Positions 26,366 to 34,783 of a stretch of DNA of 64,000 bases are shown here, in pieces (positions within the stretch are counted from its first letter, which is position 1; the number at the start of each line of letters is the position of its first letter). A program made the position numbers and the translations under genes. The stretch lies in contig NZ_CP108032.1 in NCBI RefSeq assembly GCF_036169555.1, forward strand, positions 7,316,001-7,380,000, in the 5' to 3' direction. Origin of the DNA: Streptomyces sp. NBC_00306. GTDB lineage: Bacteria > Actinomycetota > Actinomycetes > Streptomycetales > Streptomycetaceae. The notes under the pieces were generated by a model. The model ran no database searches and was not told the DNA's origin. It saw only the letters and a list, made by a program, of their open reading frames with translations.

Positions 26366-26803
26366 ATGACCACCAGCATCACCACCACCGCCGTCGCGCC
26401 GCTGACCACGCAGGACGCGGAGACCCTCGTCGAGGCCGCCCGCAGCGCGGCCGAGTCCGCCGGCGTCACCGTCGCGGTCACCGTTCTGGACGCGGGCGGC
26501 CATCTGCTGGCCTTCCGCCGCGACGACCGGGCCGTCCTCATCGCCGGTGAGACCAGCACCCGCAAGGCGTACACCGCCCTCCAGTTGAACGCCCCGACGG
26601 CGGACCTCGTCGACGCCGTGCAGCCCGGCGGCCTCTTCCACACCCTGCCGACCGCGCTCGACAAGCCGCTGCTCTTCATCGCGGGCGGAGTCCCCGTCCA
26701 GCGCGACGGCCGTCTGATCGGCGCGATCGGTGTCGGTGGGGGAGCGCCGGAGCAGGACCACGGTTTCGCGACCGCGGCCGTGGACGCGCTCGCCCGCGCG
26801 TAG
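26366..26803 (+). CDS. GlcG/HbpS family heme-binding-like protein
   Basis: A 145-residue GlcG/HbpS-fold protein: LTTQDAETLVEAARSAAESAG, VTVAVTVLDAGGHLLAFRRDD, TSTRKAYTALQLN and IAGGVPVQRDGRLIGAIGVGGGAPEQD. Members form octamers; Streptomyces HbpS binds heme and senses redox stress, but no secretion signal is seen here, so a cytoplasmic role is likely. A GGAG site lies before ATG. It follows the MFS gene by 142 bases and may share its transcript. Confidence 0.88.
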   Translation: MTTSITTTAVAPLTTQDAETLVEAARSAAESAGVTVAVTVLDAGGHLLAFRRDDRAVLIAGETSTRKAYTALQLNAPTADLVDAVQPGGLFHTLPTALDKPLLFIAGGVPVQRDGRLIGAIGVGGGAPEQDHGFATAAVDALARA

Positions 26804-26842
26804 CCGCCGTCGCGGCAAGTACGGACGTCGCACCACCGGCTC

Positions 26843-26876
26843 GCGGGCCGCACCGGTCACCATCGGGGCGGCCCGC
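26843..26876. terminator. Possible hairpin between convergent genes
   Basis: GCGGGCCGC and GCGGCCCGC are 9-base arms with a 16-base loop, between the GlcG-like gene and the convergent flavin-binding protein gene. Confidence 0.4.
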
Positions 26877-26885
26877 TGCCGTTTC

Positions 26886-27401
26886 TCAAGCGGCGGTGGG
26901 CCGCGACCAGTTCAGATGGGGCGTCCTGCCCAGGAGCGCGTCCACTTTGCTGACGCGCACGCGGTAGGGGTCGAGCCTCAGCAGCGAGGTCGTCCCGCCC
27001 GCGGGCCCGTCGGGGAAGCTGCTCCAGAAGTCGAAGCCGAGCGGCGGCGGTGTGTCCCGGAACCGTTCCCAGATGCGCGTTCGCGTCGCGGTGTCCTCGA
27101 TCCACTCCACCGCGCAGTCCGCGAGGGCGACGTCGTGGGCCGGGTCCCAGTAGGAGCAGGTCGCATAGGGAGTCCGGGCCAGATGGGCCACCTTGACCGG
27201 GCTGGGCCGGGTGACGATCCAGCCGGTGAGGCCCGTCTCGCCGTACTCCCAGAAGGGATGGAGTATCCGCCCGCGCGGCCGTCCACGGGTGTCGACGGTG
27301 GCCACCGTGCACCAGACGATGCGGTGGGCGACGATGATGAACTCCTCGGCGATGTCCGCCGGAATGCGGGCGGTCCGCGTGTGAGTATTTTCCACAACCA
27401 T
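26886..27401 (-). CDS. Pyridoxamine 5'-phosphate oxidase-like flavin-binding protein
   Basis: A 171-residue split-barrel protein of the PNPOx-like class. HRIVWCTVATVDTRGRPRGRIL near the N-terminus is the characteristic first strand pair, and PVKVAHLARTPYATCSYWDP follows. It probably binds FMN or F420; the substrate is unknown. Its ATG lies within a perfect ACAACCATGGTTGT palindrome, so binding of the divergent MarR protein would directly block expression. Confidence 0.85.
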   Translation of the reverse strand: MVVENTHTRTARIPADIAEEFIIVAHRIVWCTVATVDTRGRPRGRILHPFWEYGETGLTGWIVTRPSPVKVAHLARTPYATCSYWDPAHDVALADCAVEWIEDTATRTRIWERFRDTPPPLGFDFWSSFPDGPAGGTTSLLRLDPYRVRVSKVDALLGRTPHLNWSRPTAA

Positions 27402-27407
27402 GGTTGT
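27394..27407. promoter_or_regulatory. MarR-type operator 1, over the start codon of the flavoprotein gene
   Basis: Perfect palindrome ACAACCATGGTTGT. It contains the minus-strand start codon of the flavin-binding protein. It shares ACAACC/GGTTGT arms with a second site 28 bases away. Confidence 0.75.
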
Positions 27408-27421
27408 ACATTACTTGATGC

Positions 27422-27435
27422 ACAACCCTGGTTGT
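27422..27435. promoter_or_regulatory. MarR-type operator 2, upstream of the marR gene
   Basis: ACAACCCTGGTTGT, the same arms as operator 1 with a different two-base centre. It ends 11 bases before the MarR GTG start. Two identical sites between divergent genes suggest autoregulation and coregulation. Confidence 0.75.
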
Positions 27436-27446
27436 ACTCTTCCGGG

Positions 27447-27926
27447 GTGACCGATTTCGATCCGGCCGACGCCGATCTCTCGCTGCTCTCGCTCTTCGCG
27501 GGCTGGGGCCTCGCCGACGAGCTGCAACGGCGGCTGGCGGCCGACGGCTTCGAGGACAGCCGATTCGCCGACGGCGTGGTGTTCCAGCATCTGATCGAAC
27601 GTCCTCTGGCCATCGGCGCGATCGCCGAGCGGCTCGGGGTCACGCAGCAGGCGGCGTCGAAGTCCGTCGCCGATCTGGAGCGGCGCGACTACCTCCTGCG
27701 ACGGCCCGATCCGGGCGATGCGCGAGCCCGGCTGGTCGATCTCACCGACCGGGGCAGGGGAGTGATCACTGCGGCGCGCATGCACCGGGCGGCTATCGAG
27801 GGCGAGGTGATCGCCGCGCTCGGCGCCGAGCGGGTCGAAGCCGCCCGCCTCCTGCTGGCCGACGTCCTCACGCATCTGGGCGCGGACGCCCCCCTGCGGA
27901 TGCGCCGGGCGAAGCCGCCCCGCTGA
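27447..27926 (+). CDS. MarR family transcriptional regulator
   Basis: A 159-residue MarR protein. The winged helix runs VVFQHLIERPLAIGAIAERL, GVTQQAASKSVADLERRDYL and RRPDPGDARARLVDLTDRGRG, the last being the wing. GTG 27447 is preceded by CCGGGG only, so the leader is very short or absent. Two matching palindromes lie between it and the divergent flavin-binding gene, the usual MarR arrangement in which a ligand releases repression. Confidence 0.92.
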   Translation: MTDFDPADADLSLLSLFAGWGLADELQRRLAADGFEDSRFADGVVFQHLIERPLAIGAIAERLGVTQQAASKSVADLERRDYLLRRPDPGDARARLVDLTDRGRGVITAARMHRAAIEGEVIAALGAERVEAARLLLADVLTHLGADAPLRMRRAKPPR

Positions 27927-27944
27927 GTGCCGGACATCCGGCGC

Positions 27945-27972
27945 ATGGCGGGCCCGTCACCGGGCCCGCCAT
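27945..27972. terminator. Perfect hairpin terminator
   Basis: ATGGCGGGCCCG and CGGGCCCGCCAT, 12-base perfect arms with a TCAC loop, 18 bases after the MarR stop and 7 bases after the end of the convergent secreted-protein gene. Probably bidirectional. Confidence 0.8.
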
Positions 27973-27979
27973 CGCGCGG

Positions 27980-28585
27980 TCACGGCAGGGCCGGGACCTC
28001 CGGGGCGACCGCGGCGGCAGGCAGCGCGGGCGTCGCCGGGAGTGCGGCGGTCTCCGCCTGGGCCGCAGCCGGAAGGCTGACACCCGACAGCAGGCCGGTC
28101 ACCGTGCCGAGCACCGTGTCGAGCAGGCCGGTGACGACACCCAGCAGCGAGCCGACCACGTTCGTGAGACCGGACGTGGCGGCGCCCAGCAGCTCGTCGA
28201 GCGTCTTCTGCAGATCGGCCAGGGCGTCGCCGATCGCATCCGCGCGGACGGCCCGGTCCGTACGGTTCATCTCCAGAGTGGCCATGGCCACCTGCAGGTT
28301 GGCCTTGTGTCTGATGGCCGTCGCGAGCGGCATGCGCCCGGCGTCGGTCGCCAGCACGTCGGTGAGGAAGTCGGTCATCGCCGGCGGAACACCGTGCGTG
28401 TGACGCATGACCTCGACCTGCCGGCTCAGCTCGGTGGCGCCCGGGATGGCGGACTGGACCGCGGCGGCGGCGGGGACGGTATCGGGTACGGAGGTAACTG
28501 CGGCCGCGGGGCCGACCGCCGTGAAGACGAGTGCAGCGCACAGGGCGGGCGGCGCCATGACGCGGGTCACCGATGTGAGACGCAT
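27980..28585 (-). CDS. Secreted protein of unknown function
   Basis: A 201-residue protein with a signal peptide (VMAPPALCAALVFTAVGPAAAV, cleavage near residue 29). The mature part is helical: TELSRQVEVMRHTHGVPPAM, MNRTDRAVRADAIGDALADL and a Gly/Leu/Val-rich stretch LLGVVTGLLDTVLGTVTG, ending in an Ala/Pro-rich tail. GGAAGGA lies before the ATG. I do not recognise a family. Confidence 0.7.
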   Translation of the reverse strand: MRLTSVTRVMAPPALCAALVFTAVGPAAAVTSVPDTVPAAAAVQSAIPGATELSRQVEVMRHTHGVPPAMTDFLTDVLATDAGRMPLATAIRHKANLQVAMATLEMNRTDRAVRADAIGDALADLQKTLDELLGAATSGLTNVVGSLLGVVTGLLDTVLGTVTGLLSGVSLPAAAQAETAALPATPALPAAAVAPEVPALP

Positions 28586-28772
28586 GCAGGGGTTCCTTCC
28601 AGAGAGGGGACTTCTCGCTCACCGTGTGAAGGAAGGTCAACCCTGTGCAACCGCGAACCATACCGCCGATCGGGCGGATCTTCGTCCATCGGAAAGCTCT
28701 GACCTGCAGATTTCTGCTCGCCCGCCCTCCAGTTGCGCCTGCTGCATCCGTGTGAGTCCGGGGTCCCGCCAC

Positions 28773-30728
28773 TCAGCCGGACGTCGGCTCGGGCACCGCC
28801 CCAGGGAAGTACGCCTCGCCGCCGCCGAGTGCCGTCTGCGTGTAGGTCATCCACATCCTGGCCGGGTATCCCTCCCCGGCGTTCGGCAGCGGTATCTGCT
28901 TGTGCGTGGTGGCGTTCTCGCCGAACAGCCCGATCGTCGTGAGCAGTTCCTCGGTCGAGCCGACGAACCACTCCGCCTTCCCGTCGTCACTGCGGCCGGA
29001 CTTCTGTGTGACGTCCTGCCGGCCGTCCTCGGTCCACATCGACGGCACGGCATCACGCCGGCCCGATGCCCGGTTGAGGACATCGGTGACCGTTTCGGCC
29101 GCCAGTGAGCTGATGGCGCTGCCGCCGACCGGGTCACGCAGCGGCGTGACCTCGCCGTCCCGCTGGGCCGACTTCACGATCGACGGGGTGACCTTCTTCC
29201 CGTCGTGCCGGAAGCCGGCGTAGACACCCGCGATCTCCAGGGGACTCGCCCCCATGAGGCCGAGGGACAGCGCCTGCGGCGAGGCGACATCCCTCGGCTT
29301 CAGGTCCATGCCGAGGGCGTTCGCGGTGCTCATGACCGCATCGTCGTCGGCCGGAGGACGCTCATCGGCCTTGGCCTCCATCGACGCCGCCACGACGACG
29401 GGCTCGAACAGAGGGCCGACCTGGTAATCGGCGCGTGTGGCGTTGCTGATGTACTGCCGCATGTAGTCCCGGCCTCCGTAGAGGGCGACGACATGGCCGT
29501 TCCTCGGGTCCATCGACACCGCTCCCGCCTGGATGTTCTTGTCCAGCACAGGGCCGCCGGGTGTGCCGCCCGCCGCGGAGACCGTCTTCTCCAGGGCCTT
29601 CTGTTTGCGGGGGTCGACGGTGAGGGTGATCCGCCAGCCGCCACCTGCCAGTTCCTGCTCGCTCACGCCGGAGTCCATCAGCTCGCGCCGGGCCGCTTCC
29701 ACGAGATATCCGGTCTGCCCGGAGAGACCCGCCGTCGGGGAAGGCCCCACGGGCACGGGGAACTTCATCCGCCCGCGCGTGGCCTTGTCCAGCCAGCCCT
29801 GACCGACCATGTTGTCGAGCACGTAGTTCCAGCGCTGGGTGACGAGGCGCTTGCCCTCAGGGCCCGCGATCGCCCAGTCGTACTGGCTCGGGGCCTGCAA
29901 CAGCGCGGCCAGATAGGCACCCTGTTCCACCGTCAGCTGCTCGACCTCCCGGTGGTAGTAGGCCCGTGCGGCCGCCTGGATGCCGTACGCCTGGCGTCCG
30001 TAGTAACTGCTGTTCAGATACCCGGCGAGGATGTCGGACTTGGAGTTCCGCTGGTCGACCTTGAGCGAGATGATCAGTTCCTTGACCTTGCGGGTCACGG
30101 TCTGTTCCTGGCTCAGGTAGTAGTTCTTCACGTACTGCTGGGTGATCGTCGAACCACCCTGTGTGCCACGGCCGGTGACGGTGTTCAGGATGCCGCGTGC
30201 CGTGCCCGAGAAGGAGACACCTGAGTCCGTGTAGAAGTCCTTGTTCTCGGCGGCGACGAAGGCGAGCCGGACGTTCTCGGGCACCCGGTCGATCGGAACG
30301 GTCTCTCGGTTGATCTCGCCGGTACGGGCGAGCCGGCTGCCGTCGCTGAAGAGGTACACATTGCTCTGCGCCTTGGCCAGATCATTGGCCCGCGGAATGT
30401 CGATCGCGACATACAGGACGGCGAACGTGCCGGTCACCAGGGCGCATACGGTGATGAGAGCGGCCAGCGTCTTCCGCCAGCTGAGGAGTCGGCGCAGCCC
30501 GTGCCGCTTCCGGGCCTTCTGCCGCGGTGAGCGGTGCCGGCACCGCCGGGGGAGCGCCCGGCCGCGCCGTCGTGAGCGTCGGCCGGGGGCCTCCGCGACC
30601 GTTCTGAGCGAACCTGCCCGGTCGACCTCGCCCGCGCTCGGCAACTCCGCTGTCCGGTCAGGACTCCCAGTGGTTCGCATGGCGCCATCCTCAGCGCCGA
30701 AGATCTTCGGAAACCCAAAGCGAGCCAT
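28773..30728 (-). CDS. GT51 peptidoglycan glycosyltransferase with degenerate transpeptidase domain
   Basis: A 651-residue class A PBP-like protein. A basic cytoplasmic N-terminus precedes one membrane helix (LAALITVCALVTGTFAVLYV, about residue 88). The GT51 domain keeps AFVAAENKDFYTDSGV (catalytic Glu), GGSTITQQYVKNYY and RKVKELIISLKVD. In the second domain DYQVGPLFEPVV (residue 438 onward) stands where SxxK (as in GSTFKP) should be, so Ser and Lys are replaced by Pro and Glu. The stretch up to the SxN motif is strongly shortened, and KTG is KSG (about residue 576). It should polymerise glycan but not cross-link. It is the last gene of the lipoprotein-regulator-kinase operon, 21 bases after the kinase stop. 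Confidence 0.85.
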   Translation of the reverse strand: MARFGFPKIFGAEDGAMRTTGSPDRTAELPSAGEVDRAGSLRTVAEAPGRRSRRRGRALPRRCRHRSPRQKARKRHGLRRLLSWRKTLAALITVCALVTGTFAVLYVAIDIPRANDLAKAQSNVYLFSDGSRLARTGEINRETVPIDRVPENVRLAFVAAENKDFYTDSGVSFSGTARGILNTVTGRGTQGGSTITQQYVKNYYLSQEQTVTRKVKELIISLKVDQRNSKSDILAGYLNSSYYGRQAYGIQAAARAYYHREVEQLTVEQGAYLAALLQAPSQYDWAIAGPEGKRLVTQRWNYVLDNMVGQGWLDKATRGRMKFPVPVGPSPTAGLSGQTGYLVEAARRELMDSGVSEQELAGGGWRITLTVDPRKQKALEKTVSAAGGTPGGPVLDKNIQAGAVSMDPRNGHVVALYGGRDYMRQYISNATRADYQVGPLFEPVVVAASMEAKADERPPADDDAVMSTANALGMDLKPRDVASPQALSLGLMGASPLEIAGVYAGFRHDGKKVTPSIVKSAQRDGEVTPLRDPVGGSAISSLAAETVTDVLNRASGRRDAVPSMWTEDGRQDVTQKSGRSDDGKAEWFVGSTEELLTTIGLFGENATTHKQIPLPNAGEGYPARMWMTYTQTALGGGEAYFPGAVPEPTSG

Positions 30729-30749
30729 CGGCTCTGCCTCGGAGATGTA

Positions 30750-31994
30750 TCAGCCGTGTATCGGCTCCCTCAGGGGGAGCCGCAGGGTCGCCACCGCACC
30801 ACCGTCGGCCGCGTTGGCGAACTCCAGTTGCGCCCCGATCACCTGGGCCTGGCCGATCGCGATGGTCAGCCCCAGGCCGTGGCCCGTACCGCGTTCGCGG
30901 GCGCCTGTGCGGAACCGCTGCGGACCGTCGTCGAGCAGGGTGTCGGGATAGCCGCGTCCCCGGTCCCGTACCGTCACGGTCCGCCCGTCCGCGGCGACGG
31001 TGACCGTGACCGGACGGCTGCCGTGCCGGTGCCCGTTGACGATCAGATTGGTCACAATGCGCTCCAGCCTGCGTGGATCGGTCCACACCTCGGCCGTCGG
31101 CGCATCGCCCTCGACGACGAGCTCGACCGGCTCCGCCGGCAGCCCGTGCAGCGTCGTGATGTCCTCGACGAGAGAGCTGAGACGGCAGGGCGACAGATCG
31201 GCCTCCTCCGCCCCGGCGTCGAGCCGGGAGATCTCCAGAAGATCCTCGACGAGGGCGGCCAGGACACGCACCCGGTCGCGTACGAAGGAAGCCGCTTCGC
31301 CGTCGGGGAGCAGTTCCGCCGCCGTGACGAGACCCATCAGGGGGGTGCGCAGTTCATGTGCGACGTCCGCCGTGAAGCGCTGCTCGCTGCGCAGCCGTTG
31401 CTGGAGTGCGGCGGCCATGGTGTCGACGGCGGCGGAGATCTCGGCGATCTCGTCCCGCGGCCGGGGCGGTGCCTCGATACGGGCGTCGAGGTCCCCGGCC
31501 GCGATGCGCCGGGCCGTGCCGGCGGCGGACCTCAGCCGGCGGCTCATGCCCCCGGCGATGATCACGCCGAGCGGCAGCACGGCCGCGGTCGTCAGCGCAC
31601 CGGCCCAGGCGATCGTCGTGTCCAGCGCGCTGATGTCCCGCAGCGTCGTCGTCATGTCGATCCGTACGGACAGGACTTGCTCGCCCGCGGGACGCGCGGC
31701 CCACATCGCCGGACCGGTGGGCCGGGTGGAGAACTCCGTGCCCTGATGGCCGCGGTCCGCGATGCCGCGCAGCCCGGCCGGCAGCCCGGGGGCGTCGAGC
31801 ACGGCGCCCGTGCCCTCGACCGTGCCCGTGCGGGCATAGGTCACCGCGGCCCGGTCGAGCGTGGTGCGGGCGGCGTCACGCGCCTGGGTCAGTTCGCGGT
31901 CGCGCGAGGCGTGATGGACGAGGATACCGACCGCTGCGGCGACCGAGCAGATCGCGGCGGCGACCAGGGCGGCGATACGCCATCTCAACGGCAT
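30750..31994 (-). CDS. Sensor histidine kinase (CseC-like)
   Basis: A 414-residue membrane kinase. Two membrane helices (WRIAALVAAAICSVAAAVGI at the N-terminus and LTTAAVLPLGVIIAGGM at about residue 130) flank an extracytoplasmic sensor of about 90 residues. A HAMP linker follows (RRIAAGDLDARIEAP). The phospho-accepting His lies in FTADVAHELRTPLMGLV. The ATPase domain has NLIVNGHRHG, VRDRGRGYPD and GTGHGLGLTIA. Order and spacing with the lipoprotein and regulator genes match the cseABC envelope-stress arrangement. The start lies 2 bases after the regulator stop. Confidence 0.92.
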   Translation of the reverse strand: MPLRWRIAALVAAAICSVAAAVGILVHHASRDRELTQARDAARTTLDRAAVTYARTGTVEGTGAVLDAPGLPAGLRGIADRGHQGTEFSTRPTGPAMWAARPAGEQVLSVRIDMTTTLRDISALDTTIAWAGALTTAAVLPLGVIIAGGMSRRLRSAAGTARRIAAGDLDARIEAPPRPRDEIAEISAAVDTMAAALQQRLRSEQRFTADVAHELRTPLMGLVTAAELLPDGEAASFVRDRVRVLAALVEDLLEISRLDAGAEEADLSPCRLSSLVEDITTLHGLPAEPVELVVEGDAPTAEVWTDPRRLERIVTNLIVNGHRHGSRPVTVTVAADGRTVTVRDRGRGYPDTLLDDGPQRFRTGARERGTGHGLGLTIAIGQAQVIGAQLEFANAADGGAVATLRLPLREPIHG

Positions 31995-31996
31995 GG

Positions 31997-32713
31997 TCAG
32001 CGCCGGAACTTGTAGCCGAAGCCGCGGACCGTCTCGATCCGGTCGGATCCGATCTTCGCCCGCAGCCGCTGCACATGGAGGTCGACGACCCGGGTGTCGC
32101 CGTGCCAGGCGTGGTCCCACACCCGGCTGAGCAGCGTCCGGCGTTCGAGCACCACCCCCGGGGAGGCGGCGAATTCGAGCAGCATCCGCAGTTCGGTGGG
32201 GGTGAGGGCGACCGGCTTCCCGTCGCGGAGCACGTCCATGCCGCGGGTGTCGACGGTCAGTTCGCCGAAGACGAGAACCGCGGTCTCCGGAGTCGTGTCG
32301 GAGACCGGGGTGAAGGACGCGCGACGCAGCAGGGAGCGGATACGGGCCACGAGCACCGAGCTCTCGCACGGTTTGACGACATAGTCGTCGGCGCCGGCCT
32401 CCAGTCCGGAGACGACGTCGAGGGAGTCGCCGCGCGCGGACATCATCAGGATCGGGGCGAGGCTGAACTCCCGGATACGGCGGCAGAGTCCGATGCCGTC
32501 GAGGTGCGGCAGCATCACGTCGAGGAGCAGCAGATCCGGGTTCCGCTCCCGGAAGATCTCCAGGCCGGTCAGGCCGTCGGCGGCCGTGGAGACGGTGAAG
32601 CCGTACCGCTCCAGCAGCATGCGGACGGTGCTGCGGATGACCTCGTCGTCCTCGACGAGCAGCAGATGCGCCTCGTCGGCCGTGCCGGGGGATATGTGAG
32701 GGCTGCTCATCAT
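31997..32713 (-). CDS. OmpR-family response regulator (CseB-like)
   Basis: A 238-residue regulator. Receiver domain: LLLVEDDEVIRST, phospho-Asp in LLLLDVMLPHLDG, ILMMSARGDSLDVV and YVVKPCESS. The C-terminal winged helix contains VALTPTELRMLLEFAASPG, WDHAWHGDTRVVDLHVQRLR and IETVRGFGYKFRR. The sequence pattern is close to S. coelicolor CseB, which drives sigE in response to envelope damage, but no sigE-like gene is present here. The start overlaps the lipoprotein stop (ATGA). Confidence 0.93.
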   Translation of the reverse strand: MMSSPHISPGTADEAHLLLVEDDEVIRSTVRMLLERYGFTVSTAADGLTGLEIFRERNPDLLLLDVMLPHLDGIGLCRRIREFSLAPILMMSARGDSLDVVSGLEAGADDYVVKPCESSVLVARIRSLLRRASFTPVSDTTPETAVLVFGELTVDTRGMDVLRDGKPVALTPTELRMLLEFAASPGVVLERRTLLSRVWDHAWHGDTRVVDLHVQRLRAKIGSDRIETVRGFGYKFRR

Positions 32714-33456
32714 GGCGTCCTGGTCGGGGGGATCGGTGTCGCGGGGTTCGGAGGGAGCGGGGTCGCGTCGGCCGGGGGCACCGGTGTCCCGGAGGGCTCG
32801 TCATCGCCGAGCGCGTCCTGCGGTGCGGTCGCGACGAGTTCGGTGCCGTTCCAGCGGTAGCGGGTGGTGAAGCGGCCGTCCTTGCCGGTCGAGGACAGGA
32901 TCAGGTCGTTGCCGAGGGTCACGCCCGTGGCGCCGATGGTGTTCCAGCTGATGAGGATCGGCCGGACGGACGTGCCGAAGGCGCGGTAGACCTGGATCAG
33001 CGTCAGGCCGCCGACCGGATCGTCGAGGGCCACCACCAGTTCGTCCCTGCCGTCGTCGGTGAGATCCCGGTACGCGGGTGTGCGCAGGCCGCAGCTGCCG
33101 CCGGGGCAGCTCTGCAGAGCGGTACGTACGAGCTGCGGGACGTTGGGGTCCTGGTCCAGCAGTCGCAGGACGGAAACCCGCCGGAGGTCACCGGCGGGCA
33201 CCTCGATGCCCTTGACGTTCACATAGCGCCGGTAGGGGGCGGCGGTCTCACCCTCGTCGGGGGTGGGTCCCTCGTACCGGGGCCACAGCGGTGAGGCGGA
33301 GATGGGCGGCGACACCTGAGGGACGGCGCCGTCGTCCCGGGCGCCGGTGTCGGCAGCGCACCCGGCTATGCCCGCGGCCGTCAGGCAGACGGCGAGAGCG
33401 GCCGGCACCGGCCGCCGGAAGCGGTGGGCGCCGGTGCGGCGGGGGGAGTGGCGCAT
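32710..33456 (-). CDS. Lipoprotein (CseA-like position)
   Basis: A 248-residue lipoprotein. The signal peptide AALAVCLTAAGIAGCAAD ends in the lipobox IAGC. The mature part has YRDLTDDGRDELVVALDDP, a pattern of FG-GAP/VCBS-like repeats, and YRWNGTELVA near the C-terminus, then a Pro-rich tail. It is the first gene of a four-gene operon and occupies the place of CseA, the lipoprotein that damps the CseBC system. It is not an obvious sequence match to CseA throughout. Confidence 0.82.
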   Translation of the reverse strand: MRHSPRRTGAHRFRRPVPAALAVCLTAAGIAGCAADTGARDDGAVPQVSPPISASPLWPRYEGPTPDEGETAAPYRRYVNVKGIEVPAGDLRRVSVLRLLDQDPNVPQLVRTALQSCPGGSCGLRTPAYRDLTDDGRDELVVALDDPVGGLTLIQVYRAFGTSVRPILISWNTIGATGVTLGNDLILSSTGKDGRFTTRYRWNGTELVATAPQDALGDDEPSGTPVPPADATPLPPNPATPIPPTRTP

Positions 33457-33619
33457 AGGCCCATCACCCTACCGGCGGGGGTTCCGGGCCCCTCCGGTAG
33501 GTGCGGGAGGTGCCGGGGCACGCGAGGGCTGCCGGCGGTCGTGCGCGGTCCGTGGGCCGGGTGCTGCGGAGGGTCGTGCGGCCGGGAGGTGCCGACGGCC
33601 GTGCGGCCGAGGGCCGGGT

Positions 33620-34603
33620 CTACCAGCGGTGGTGGACCTGAGCGCGGATCCGGCGGTCGTAGAGGTCGCGCACCGCGTCCAGCGTGACCTGCGGCAGTGG
33701 GTCCAGGGCCGCCGCCGCGGCGTTGGCGCGCGCCTGCTCGGCGGACCGGGCGCCCGGGATGACGCTCGTGACACCGGGCTGCTGCATGATCCACCGCAGG
33801 GCGGTGCCGGCCGGTGTCGCTCCTTCGGGAGCGAGCGCGGCGAACTCCGCCGCGGCCTCGACGCCCGTGGCGTAGTCGACGCCGGAGAAGGTCTCGCCCT
33901 GGTCGAAGGCCTCACCGTGCCGGTTGTAGGTGCGGTGGTCGTCGGCCGTGAAGACCGTGTCCTTGGTGTACTTGCCCGACAGCAGACCGGACGCGAGCGG
34001 TACCCGCGCGATGATGCCGACACCCGCCTCCGCGGCGGCGGGCAGGACCTCTTCCAGGGGCTTGAGCCGGAAGGGGTTGAGGATGATCTGGACGCTCGCC
34101 GTGCCCGGGCGTGCGATGGCGGTGAGGGCTTCGGCGCAGGTCTCGACGCTGACCCCGTAGGCCGCGATCCGCTTCTCCGCCACAAGCGTGTCGAGCGCGT
34201 CGAAGACGGCGTCGGAGGAGTACACGGAGGACGGCGGGCAGTGCAGCTGCACCAGGTCGAGGGTGTCCACACCCAGGTTCCGGCGGGAACGGTCGTTCCA
34301 GGCACGGAAGTTGTCGAGGACGTAGTTCTCGGGGAGCTGGTCGACGCGGCGGCCCATCTTGGTGGCGACGACGATGCCGGCGTCCGGCCGCTCCCGCAGA
34401 TAGCGGCCGATCAGCTGCTCGCTGCGGCCGTCGCCGTACACATCGGCGGTGTCGAAGAAGGTGACGCCCGCGTCCACGGCGGCGTCGAGCACGGCGAGGG
34501 CGTCCTCCTCGCGGACATCCCCCCAGTCCGCGCCGAGCTGCCATGTGCCCAGCCCCACGACGGAGACGTTCCGACCGGTCCTGCCCAAGACGCGCTGTTC
34601 CAT
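33620..34603 (-). CDS. Aldo/keto reductase
   Basis: A 327-residue NADPH-dependent TIM-barrel reductase. It shows VLGRTGRNVSVVGLGTWQLG, the catalytic Asp/Tyr region FFDTADVYGDGRSE, VVATKMGRR (Lys), LVQLHCPPS (His position), NPFRLKPLEEVLP and TSVIPGARSAEQ (cofactor site). ATG 34603 is chosen because AGGATG lies 7 bases upstream; ATG 34612 adds three residues. No functional partner is adjacent. Confidence 0.92.
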   Translation of the reverse strand: MEQRVLGRTGRNVSVVGLGTWQLGADWGDVREEDALAVLDAAVDAGVTFFDTADVYGDGRSEQLIGRYLRERPDAGIVVATKMGRRVDQLPENYVLDNFRAWNDRSRRNLGVDTLDLVQLHCPPSSVYSSDAVFDALDTLVAEKRIAAYGVSVETCAEALTAIARPGTASVQIILNPFRLKPLEEVLPAAAEAGVGIIARVPLASGLLSGKYTKDTVFTADDHRTYNRHGEAFDQGETFSGVDYATGVEAAAEFAALAPEGATPAGTALRWIMQQPGVTSVIPGARSAEQARANAAAAALDPLPQVTLDAVRDLYDRRIRAQVHHRW

Positions 34604-34783
34604 GACCGGCATCCTATTCAGCCTCTTTCGCCATCAGGCGTCCTGGGGGCAGGCGGGTACCGGATATCGGAATCTATTGCTCCGGATCACTACACATAAG
34701 GAACAGATAAGCGCAAACTGGAGGAGCGTGGCTCTGCCGCGCGGCGCGGTCCGACTTGCAGCGAGAAGAAGGAGGCGAGTCGC

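Noticed and set aside
24961..26853. 630-codon open frame on the minus strand
   Set aside because: Antisense to the MFS and GlcG-like genes; repetitive Gly/Asp/His composition and no ribosome-binding site.
34655..34660. GGGTAC as a sigma-B-type -10 element before the SPW gene
   Set aside because: The only matching upstream GnnT word is at 13 bases, outside the usual 14-16 spacing, so support is too weak.
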